This document shows, one piece after another, positions 1-5,484 of a stretch of 6,053 nt of DNA (its first letter is position 1; every line of letters starts with the position of its first letter). Position numbers and translations under genes: made by a program. The stretch comes from an uncultured Micrococcales bacterium (lineage in GTDB: Bacteria; Actinomycetota; Actinomycetes; Actinomycetales; Microbacteriaceae): NCBI GenBank assembly GCA_903929105.1, contig CAIYTL010000273.1, positions 1-6,053 of the forward strand, read 5' to 3'. Under the pieces are notes generated by a model that did no database searches, was not told the DNA's origin, and saw only the letters and a program-made list of their open reading frames with translations.

Positions 1-302
1 AAATCTTCGGGCCGGTGGCTGCCGTCGGCATCCATTTCAACCAAAAGTTCATAGCCACGTTCGGTTCCCCAAGCAAAACCTGCCAGATAAGCCGCGCCAA
101 GGCCTGCTTTTTCAGTTCTATGCATGACGTTTACGCGGGCGTCGCTCGCTGCAATGCTGTCGGCCAAAGCGCCGGTGCCGTCAGGGCTGCCGTCGTCGGC
201 CACAAGAATGTTTACCTCTGGGGCATGCTTCAGAATTCCAGCAACGATGATCGGCAGGTTCACGATTTCGTTGTAGGTGGGAACAATAATCAGAGTTTTC
301 AA
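1..302 (-). CDS. ppm1: Polyprenol-phosphate mannosyltransferase (Ppm1/Dpm1-like GT2), N-terminal part
   Basis: Partial gene: the first 100 codons are present and the rest lies beyond the left edge. The protein should transfer mannose from GDP-mannose to polyprenyl phosphate on the cytoplasmic face of the membrane, giving the lipid-linked mannose used for extracytoplasmic glycolipids and protein O-mannosylation. Visible GT2/DPM motifs are VPTYNE (residues 7-12), ADDGSPDGTG (35-44, the nucleotide-binding acidic pair) and MDADGSHRPED (90-100, containing the metal-binding DxD at 91-93). The start is a TTG at 302-300. No ATG or GTG occurs in frame between it and the in-frame stop at 359-357, and the first in-frame ATG is codon 60, inside the fold. 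A weak AGAAAG ribosome site lies 6 bases upstream. The gene begins 10 bases after the lnt stop, so it is almost certainly cotranscribed with lnt. Family assignment is firm. The exact donor and acceptor cannot be proven from the N-terminus, and a dolichol-phosphate glucose-type relative is the main alternative. Confidence 0.85.
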   Translation of the reverse strand, partial: MKTLIIVPTYNEIVNLPIIVAGILKHAPEVNILVADDGSPDGTGALADSIAASDARVNVMHRTEKAGLGAAYLAGFAWGTERGYELLVEMDADGSHRPED

Positions 303-312
303 TGCTGGCTTT

Positions 313-1908
313 CTAACTTTGCTGTGGGTCTTTTTTGCGTGCTGCCTGAAGCAAGGCTAACGCAAACAGCAGCAGTGAACCTAAGTTGAACACGGTAATA
401 AAGAAACTATTCAGCCAAAAGGCAGGCGTGTGTGAGTTTCTTAGCGGAACCGTTTGAACCATGACAGCGGCCTTGAAAGGGGTCAAGGAGTCAATCACTG
501 TTCCGTCAGGGGCATAAACGGCCGATACCCCGACCGTTGAGACACTAACGAGCGCCCTGCCGGTTTCAATGGCCCGCAGTTTTGCAAACGCGGCCTGTTG
601 ATACATTTCGGCGCTGTGACCAAAATCGGCGGCATTGGTTTGCACAATCAAAACCTGAGCACCGTGCGCAACCGAACTATGGCTTACCTCGCCAATGGCA
701 ACTTCAAAACAGATCTCGATGCCCAGCTTGGCCTTGCCGAGTCGATAAATGCCATCGCGGTTTCCCGCTGAGTATCCGTGACTAATTAGCCCGATCAAAT
801 CAGGAGCGATCGAATACCAGAAATCACGGTCAGGAACATACTCGGCGAAAGGTACGGGTTTTTGTTTATCGTAATGACTTCGAACTTTGCCATTGGTGCC
901 GACAAAAAGGCTGGTGTTATAAACGTTATTTTGGGCATCAAAACGGTAGGTGCCCAAAATTAGCGGCAGTTTGAATTTGTCAATCACACTGCGAACTTCC
1001 GCAGCCGCGACTCCCGAATAAAGCGGGCTCAGATCTGCCGAGTTTTCAGGCCAAATAATGACGGATGCCTTCGGCACGTGCTTGGCCAGCAAATTGCTCA
1101 ACTGATTTGTGGCAGCTACGTGCTTGTCAAGAATTGAACCAGGCACGTCGTTGCTAAACAGCCCAGCGTTTGCGTTGCCCTGCACCGCTGCAAAAGTGAA
1201 AGTACCGGCTTCGGCGCTAACCGGCGGCGTGGTTGCCATTGGAATGGCGAAGCAGGCCGCTAAAACTGCGAGGTTGACGAGGTTGTCTCGGCCGAGAATG
1301 TTGCCTCGACTCGCACCCCTTGACGAAAGGCTGTGACCGCTTGCCCGCTTTGAAAGGCTTAGCACTGTCACCAGAACAATTGCGGCGATTAGTGCCACGG
1401 CAAAGCTCAGCAGGTCAAAACCGCCCCAAAAGACCCATTTTGCCAACGGCGATTCGCTTTGGGTTTGCGCCAATGTTGACCACGGAAAACCACCATATGG
1501 CAGGTGGGTTGATGCCCATTCACGGGCCACCCAAATCGCTGCAAGCGCTGCTGCTGAGGCCAGGTTGCCAAACCTTGCAACCTGCGACCAAACCACCGCG
1601 GTCGCTGCCATTCCGAACGAAAATATAATGGCTTCAAGCAGCGAGAGCGCCAGCCAAGGCGCTGGGCCTAAATAGATGCTGAGCCAAGGCAATTGCACGC
1701 AATAGAACGCGAAGCCGCCTATCAGCCCGATCCAGAGCGCAGACCAAAATCTAAGGTTTCTAATCGAGAACCAAAGCAAGGGCAAGGCCACAAATATGGC
1801 CGGCCAAAACCCGTCAGTAGGCCAGGCCAAGCTGGCCAGCGCGCCACCGAGCAAAGCCCAGAGCACGCGAGCCGGCTTTGAATAGATGCTCAGTCTTTGT
1901 CTAGCCAT
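313..1908 (-). CDS. lnt: Apolipoprotein N-acyltransferase
   Basis: The 531-residue integral membrane enzyme transfers an acyl chain from phospholipid to the N-terminal cysteine of diacylated lipoproteins, the last step of lipoprotein maturation. Hydrophobic segments lie near residues 14-30, 33-48, 54-72, 84-108, 115-130, 158-185 and 210-228. A nitrilase-type domain (about 236-488) and a final membrane segment (496-521) follow, matching the usual layout and length (E. coli Lnt is 512). The catalytic triad is intact: Glu288 in WPENS, Lys348 in YDKQKPVPFAEYVP, and Cys400 in GIEICFE. Glu356 and Glu402 match the conserved acidic residues E343 and E389 of E. coli. The family's NDAWFG loop reads NAADFG (425-430), so its tryptophan is an aspartate here. 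A hydrophilic Ser/Arg/Gly-rich linker at 186-209 separates the last two segments before the nitrilase domain. The ATG overlaps the helicase stop by 8 bases and has no Shine-Dalgarno-like sequence, implying translational coupling. The stop is TAG. In M. tuberculosis this domain is fused to Ppm1; here the two are separate. Confidence 0.95.
   Translation of the reverse strand: MARQRLSIYSKPARVLWALLGGALASLAWPTDGFWPAIFVALPLLWFSIRNLRFWSALWIGLIGGFAFYCVQLPWLSIYLGPAPWLALSLLEAIIFSFGMAATAVVWSQVARFGNLASAAALAAIWVAREWASTHLPYGGFPWSTLAQTQSESPLAKWVFWGGFDLLSFAVALIAAIVLVTVLSLSKRASGHSLSSRGASRGNILGRDNLVNLAVLAACFAIPMATTPPVSAEAGTFTFAAVQGNANAGLFSNDVPGSILDKHVAATNQLSNLLAKHVPKASVIIWPENSADLSPLYSGVAAAEVRSVIDKFKLPLILGTYRFDAQNNVYNTSLFVGTNGKVRSHYDKQKPVPFAEYVPDRDFWYSIAPDLIGLISHGYSAGNRDGIYRLGKAKLGIEICFEVAIGEVSHSSVAHGAQVLIVQTNAADFGHSAEMYQQAAFAKLRAIETGRALVSVSTVGVSAVYAPDGTVIDSLTPFKAAVMVQTVPLRNSHTPAFWLNSFFITVFNLGSLLLFALALLQAARKKDPQQS
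1901..1908 (-). other. helY-lnt 8-base stop/start overlap (translational coupling site)
   Basis: The eight bases ATGGCTAG contain the lnt ATG at one end and the helY TAG at the other, in different frames. No Shine-Dalgarno-like purine run precedes the lnt ATG, so lnt translation probably depends on ribosomes finishing helY. Confidence 0.7.
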
Positions 1909-4393
1909 AGTACGAATAAGCCACGATACCGCGCTTTACTTTGTCAACGGCCGCCTTGGCGGTTTGAGAGACTGGCGCTTCGGCAACGCTGGCGATTTGG
2001 TCCAACAGGTCGATGATCTGTTTTGACCAGCGAATAAAGTCACCCGGCAGCAAATCTGCCATGTCAAGAACTGTGTCAAGGCGAGCGCCGGTGGCCCAGC
2101 GATAAATCGGCATTGCCAAGCTAAAGTCAAGCGGCGGAGTCTGCGGCAGCTTGTGTTGGCGGCTCATCATGTCTAAGTCGTGCCAAAGATCTTCGGTCTC
2201 TTGGGCTGCCGACAAAAAGAAACCTTTGGGCACGGGTGGGTCAGCTGCGCCGTCGTCGCGTCGAGCCTCATAGACCAAAGCAGCGGCCATAGAGGCCAAG
2301 CTGGCAGGGTCTAGCTTTGACCAGACACCGTGACGCAGCGATTCAGCAATCAACAGGTCGCGCTCGCCATAAATGCGGGCTAGCTTTGAGCCCGCCTCGG
2401 TGATTTCAAGTTCTTCGTGAACGTCTCGGGTTAGATATTCCAGATCAACCAGCAACGAACAAATGCGGTCAAAGACTCGGGCCACTTGGTTAGTGCGGCC
2501 TTCAATCTGATCGATTATCGCGTCAGTTTCGCGACGCAGTTTGTGCCAGCGCTCACCCCAACGCGAGTGTGCCTCACGCTCTGGGCAACCGTTGCAAGGG
2601 TGCGACTTAACCCTGCGTTTGAGCGAAGCAAGTTGATCTTCTTGGGCGGTTCGACCCTTCGATTGGCGCAAATCTTTGCCACGTTGAACGCGCGTGTATC
2701 CTGAGGCCAAAGCCCGCTCAAGGTCGCTAATTTCGCGTCGCATAGCTGCATATTCGGCAAAATCACCCATGTGACACTGCATTGACTCTTCAAAGCCGGC
2801 CAGTGACGCCTCGCGGTCGCGAATGCCCCTTGCCAGGCCAACCACTGAGCGGTCAGCTTGAAACTGTGCAAACGAGGTTTCTAGAACCTCACGGGCGCGT
2901 TCGCGACCAAAAGCAGCCACGAGGTTGACCGACATGTTGTAGGTCGGTCTAAACGGGCTGACTAGCGGGTAGGTTCGTTTGCTTGCCAAGCCAGCAACAA
3001 TGTTGGGGTCCATGTTGCCAGACCACTGAATCACCGAGTGGCCCTGCGTGTCGATTCCTCGACGTCCGGCACGGCCAGTTAGTTGGGTGTACTCCCCCGG
3101 CGTGATTTGCACTCGGCCCTCGCCGTTGAACTTATCTAAACGTTCAAGCACAACTGTGCGAGCTGGCATGTTGATGCCCAGAGCAAGAGTTTCAGTAGCA
3201 AAAACCACCTTGACCAAACGTTTCAAAAAAAGTAGTTCAACGACATCTTTGAAAGCCGGCAGCATGCCAGCGTGGTGGGCTGCTACTCCCCTCTCAAGGC
3301 CGCTGAGCCATTCGAAATAGCCCAAAGCCGAAAGGTCTTCGTCGGGGATATTGCGCACTTTGTCTTCGACAATGCGACGAATCTCGTTGCGATCATCTTG
3401 AGTCGTGAGTCTAATGCTGCTGTGAGCCGCAGCCTTAACCGCCGCCTCACAACCGGCACGCGAAAAGATAAAGAAGATCGCAGGCAGCATGTCTTCTTGG
3501 TCAAGAATCTCAACCATTTCGGGTTTGCTCAAGCGTTCAATGCGCGGGCCATCAAAGCCGCGGCTGCCACCTTTTGCCTGGTGCGGGCGGTATCCACCTT
3601 TGTTGCCTTTGCCGCCACGCCCGCCGTTGGGTCGGCTCACCTGTTGGCGCATTTTGGTTTGGTGTTTTTCAACTAGTTCTGGGTTGACTACCCCAAAGCC
3701 GCTGCCAAACAGGTCGAGCATTTCTTCGCCGAACAAAACGTGCTGATTTAGCGGCACCGGGCGGTGCTCTGAGACGATGATTGCGGTGTCGCCGCGCACC
3801 TCGTCTAGCCAGGCACCAAACTCTTCGGCGTTAGAAACAGTGGCACTCAGTGACACAACTTTGACGTCGCGCGGCAGGTGCAAAATTACTTCTTCCCACA
3901 CGGCTCCGCGAAACCTGTCGGCTAGGTAGTGCACTTCATCCATCACCACGTAGCCAAGTTTGATGAGGCTTTCAGAGTTGGCATAAATCATGTTGCGAAG
4001 CACTTCGGTGGTCATGACCACGATTTGAGCATCGCTGTTAGTGTTTGTGTCGCCGGTGAGCAGGCCAACTCGCTCGTCGCCGTAGCGTTTTGCAAGTTCA
4101 GCATATTTCTGGTTGCTCAAGGCTTTGATTGGCGTGGTGTAGAAAACTTTTTGCCCTTGTTCGAGGGCCAGGTGAATCGCGAATTCGCCAACAACGGTTT
4201 TGCCTGCGCCGGTTGGAGCGGCTACTAACACGCCTTTGCCTTCAGCCAGTGCGCGGCAGGAGGCTTCTTGAAAATCGTCTAACCCAAACTCGAGCAAACC
4301 TAAAAAGTCGATCAGCGACTGGGGTTGTTTATTGCGTTTTGCCCGGGCATATCGCTCGGCTGGGCTTAGTTCAGTTTCGTCGAGCGATGTCAT
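1901..4393 (-). CDS. helY: Ski2/Mtr4-like SF2 DEVH-box helicase (HelY family)
   Basis: The 830-residue ATP-dependent helicase belongs to the family related to eukaryotic RNA-exosome helicases, so a role in RNA remodelling or decay is likely, though the substrate is not shown by sequence. Motifs in order: Q-motif-like DDFQ (39-42), Walker A APTGAGKT (59-66), TTPIKALSNQKY (86-97), DEVH (152-155), LSAT (182-185), FIFSRAGCEAA (308-318), FATETLALGINMPA (398-411) and QLTGRAGRRGID (437-448). A glycine-rich basic insert occupies about 256-282, between the two RecA domains. A charged, probably helical stretch (545-640) carries a CNGC motif (600-603), and a DSHCT-like C-terminal region runs from about 640 to the end. 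M. tuberculosis HelY is longer, about 906 residues. The ATG lies 3 bases after the tatC stop with only a weak AGAGAA upstream, and the TAG stop overlaps lnt by 8 bases, so both junctions look translationally coupled. Family assignment is secure; DNA versus RNA specificity is open. Confidence 0.95.
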   Translation of the reverse strand: MTSLDETELSPAERYARAKRNKQPQSLIDFLGLLEFGLDDFQEASCRALAEGKGVLVAAPTGAGKTVVGEFAIHLALEQGQKVFYTTPIKALSNQKYAELAKRYGDERVGLLTGDTNTNSDAQIVVMTTEVLRNMIYANSESLIKLGYVVMDEVHYLADRFRGAVWEEVILHLPRDVKVVSLSATVSNAEEFGAWLDEVRGDTAIIVSEHRPVPLNQHVLFGEEMLDLFGSGFGVVNPELVEKHQTKMRQQVSRPNGGRGGKGNKGGYRPHQAKGGSRGFDGPRIERLSKPEMVEILDQEDMLPAIFFIFSRAGCEAAVKAAAHSSIRLTTQDDRNEIRRIVEDKVRNIPDEDLSALGYFEWLSGLERGVAAHHAGMLPAFKDVVELLFLKRLVKVVFATETLALGINMPARTVVLERLDKFNGEGRVQITPGEYTQLTGRAGRRGIDTQGHSVIQWSGNMDPNIVAGLASKRTYPLVSPFRPTYNMSVNLVAAFGRERAREVLETSFAQFQADRSVVGLARGIRDREASLAGFEESMQCHMGDFAEYAAMRREISDLERALASGYTRVQRGKDLRQSKGRTAQEDQLASLKRRVKSHPCNGCPEREAHSRWGERWHKLRRETDAIIDQIEGRTNQVARVFDRICSLLVDLEYLTRDVHEELEITEAGSKLARIYGERDLLIAESLRHGVWSKLDPASLASMAAALVYEARRDDGAADPPVPKGFFLSAAQETEDLWHDLDMMSRQHKLPQTPPLDFSLAMPIYRWATGARLDTVLDMADLLPGDFIRWSKQIIDLLDQIASVAEAPVSQTAKAAVDKVKRGIVAYSYYG

Positions 4394-4396
4394 GTT

Positions 4397-5194
4397 CTAA
4401 TTCTCTGTGCTTTGCAGCTCTGAAGCTGCTAGCAGGGCCGCGTTGCGCTTAGCAAAGACTTTATCGTTGACCGCTGCGATAGCTGCTGACGCAAAATAGA
4501 GTGCCAACATTGGAATCATTACCAGGAACATCGACATTGGGTCAGCTACCGGCGTTGCAAGTGCAGCGATGATGGCAATGGTGAGAAGCGCGATTCGCCA
4601 GCCTTTCAAAATGCCCTTAGCGCTAAGCACTCGAGCAAGGTTGAGCATCACCAAAACCACTGGCAGCACAAACGCTAGACCGAATACCAACAGCACACGA
4701 ACCACAAATAGCACGTATTCCTGAGCGCTAATCAGGTTTGAACTGCCGCTTGGGGTGAACGAAAGCAGGGTTGTGATGAAAGCCGGAAAACTGACCCAGG
4801 CAAGTGCGCACCCCGCAAAAAATAACGGAATCGCGCTAAACATGAAACCGATGGTGAAACGACGTTCGCGCTTTTGAAGTGCCGGAGCTATGAAAGCCCA
4901 TAGCTGATAGAGCCAGAATGGGCTGCTGATGATCACGCCGGCAAAAATCGACACCTGCATTTGCAAATCGAAGGCTGCAGTAATTGTCGGTAGGTTCACC
5001 GTGGCAACTGTGTGGTGAAGGTTCGCGTAGTCGATAACCGGTTTTGAAAGTGCGCTAAAAATCGGTTCATATAAATACCAGCCTGCGACCGAGCCAGCAA
5101 AAATGAAAAGAGCAACAAAAAATAGGCGGCGTCTAAGTTCTTTGAGATGCCCGCCCAGGCTCATGCGCCGTTCGCGGTTTTTAGTGCGAGCCAC
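4397..5194 (-). CDS. tatC: Twin-arginine translocase subunit TatC
   Basis: The 265-residue multispanning protein recognises twin-arginine signal peptides and recruits TatA to export folded proteins. The family signature GHLKELRRRL (15-24) precedes the first membrane segment. SSPFWLYQLWAFIAPALQKRERR (90-112) carries Phe101 and Glu110, which match the signal-peptide-binding F94 and E103 of E. coli TatC. ATPVADPMSMF (213-223) is the conserved loop before the last segment. Six hydrophobic segments are discernible. Two positions that are normally Glu are changed: the TM4 motif FxxAFELP reads FGLAFVLP (Val176), and the final-segment motif LxE reads LYF (Phe234). The start is taken as GTG at 5194-5192. 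ATG at codon 11 is possible, but actinobacterial TatC proteins commonly have a basic extension ending in R-M-S/P-L before HLxEL, as here. No clear Shine-Dalgarno sequence precedes the GTG, which lies 11 bases after the tatA stop. The stop is TAG. Confidence 0.95.
   Translation of the reverse strand: MARTKNRERRMSLGGHLKELRRRLFFVALFIFAGSVAGWYLYEPIFSALSKPVIDYANLHHTVATVNLPTITAAFDLQMQVSIFAGVIISSPFWLYQLWAFIAPALQKRERRFTIGFMFSAIPLFFAGCALAWVSFPAFITTLLSFTPSGSSNLISAQEYVLFVVRVLLVFGLAFVLPVVLVMLNLARVLSAKGILKGWRIALLTIAIIAALATPVADPMSMFLVMIPMLALYFASAAIAAVNDKVFAKRNAALLAASELQSTEN
4414..4429 (-). promoter_or_regulatory. 6-bp stem with four-base loop at the 3' end of tatC
   Basis: The transcript strand reads GCAGCT, loop TCAG, AGCTGC, inside codons near the tatC C-terminus. 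Its 3' end is 20 bases before the helY ATG, the same distance as the tatA hairpin from the tatC start. No T-run follows, so it is not a terminator. It is short enough to be chance; a role in coupling or pausing at the junction is only suggested by the matching position. Confidence 0.3.
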
Positions 5195-5205
5195 GAGGTG
5201 TCAGG

Positions 5206-5436
5206 CTATTTTTTGTCAGAGTCGGTCGACTCTGACTTGGCTTCGGTGCCTTCAGAGCCTGACTTAGCCTTTTTATCGGCAGCCTTCTCGTCATTCATAG
5301 TGCGCATTTCTTTGCGAAACACTCGCATCGATTCACCGAGGTTTTTTGCAACGCCAGGAAGCTTAGGGCCACCCCAGATTACGAGCACTACAACGGCAAT
5401 AACAATAAAGTGCCAGCCTTCAAGACCACGTAACAT
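5206..5436 (-). CDS. tatA: Twin-arginine translocase subunit TatA
   Basis: The 76-residue pore-forming subunit of the Tat export system has the standard plan: a short N-terminus, one membrane helix (about residues 8-21), a hinge, an amphipathic helix (about 25-44, KLPGVAKNLGESMRVFRKEM) and a charged low-complexity tail (45-76, rich in Lys, Glu, Ser and Asp). The KLP motif and the GESMRxF helix are typical of actinobacterial TatA. At the hinge the near-universal Phe-Gly is Trp21-Gly22, and the polar residue in the helix start is His9. The start is ATG at 5436-5434, giving a family-typical beginning (MLRGLEGWHF). A possible stem pairs 5462-5469 with 5437-5444, directly against the start codon. 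The last codons form a 10-bp hairpin just before the TAG stop. It lies between pafC and tatC. No tatB is in the window, so the cell either has a TatB elsewhere or uses TatA in both roles. Confidence 0.95.
   Translation of the reverse strand: MLRGLEGWHFIVIAVVVLVIWGGPKLPGVAKNLGESMRVFRKEMRTMNDEKAADKKAKSGSEGTEAKSESTDSDKK
5215..5236 (-). promoter_or_regulatory. Perfect 10-bp inverted repeat (RNA hairpin) at the 3' end of tatA
   Basis: On the transcript strand, arms GTCAGAGTCG and CGACTCTGAC are separated by only AC. In RNA this gives at least a 9-bp stem closed by a four-base loop. It lies within the last tatA codons, directly before six A residues and the TAG stop, and ends 20 bases before the tatC GTG. 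The A-run rules out a normal intrinsic terminator in the operon's direction. A role in setting the TatA:TatC ratio, by protecting tatA mRNA or impeding tatC initiation, is inference. The repetitive Ser/Glu/Asp coding could also produce it by chance. Confidence 0.55.
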
Positions 5437-5484
5437 TTGAACCGCTTTCGCTAGATATTTTCAGTTCAAGTTTAGACTGCGAAG
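5437..5484 (-). other. pafC-tatA intergenic spacer with a possible start-occluding stem
   Basis: This 48-base spacer is the largest non-coding gap in the window. TTGAACTG (5469-5462) can pair with CGGTTCAA (5444-5437), with one G-U pair and a 17-base A/T-rich loop containing TATCTA. The second arm abuts the tatA ATG and covers the place where a ribosome site would be. I see no convincing -35/-10 pair with proper spacing, no strong Shine-Dalgarno sequence and no terminator, so tatA is probably read through from pafC. Confidence 0.35.

Noticed and set aside
15..389. Plus-strand open frame of 124 codons at the left end, and other plus-strand frames throughout
   Set aside because: They run antisense to genes with clear family motifs, show no recognisable domain and have no ribosome-site or spacing logic.
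1286..1297. Perfect 12-bp palindrome TCTCGGCCGAGA inside lnt
   Set aside because: A 12-bp palindrome is expected about once in a window of this size and there is no second copy or regulatory context.
1281..1353. Ser/Arg/Gly-rich linker of Lnt (about residues 186-209) as an inserted mobile mini-element
   Set aside because: No terminal repeats or target duplication are visible, the frame is intact and the total protein length is normal for Lnt; a variable linker is simpler.
1951..1962. GC-rich 5-bp inverted repeat CCGCC/GGCGG near the end of helY
   Set aside because: It is short, the two-base centre is too tight for a full stem, and it lies 42 bases from the lnt start, unlike the 20-base pattern at other junctions.
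3225..3231. Seven-base homopolymer in helY as a phase-variable tract
   Set aside because: It encodes part of a conserved core segment (ELLFLKRL) in a likely housekeeping gene and is too short to suggest regulated slippage.
5201..5214. Six-A run before the tatA stop as a -1 frameshift site giving a TatA-TatC fusion
   Set aside because: The -1 frame is the tatC frame, but it meets a TGA at 5203-5201 before the tatC start, so no fusion could form.
5209..5236. tatA hairpin as an intrinsic terminator
   Set aside because: On the transcribed strand the stem is followed by A residues, not T. In the plus direction the T-run precedes the stem. Neither orientation fits.
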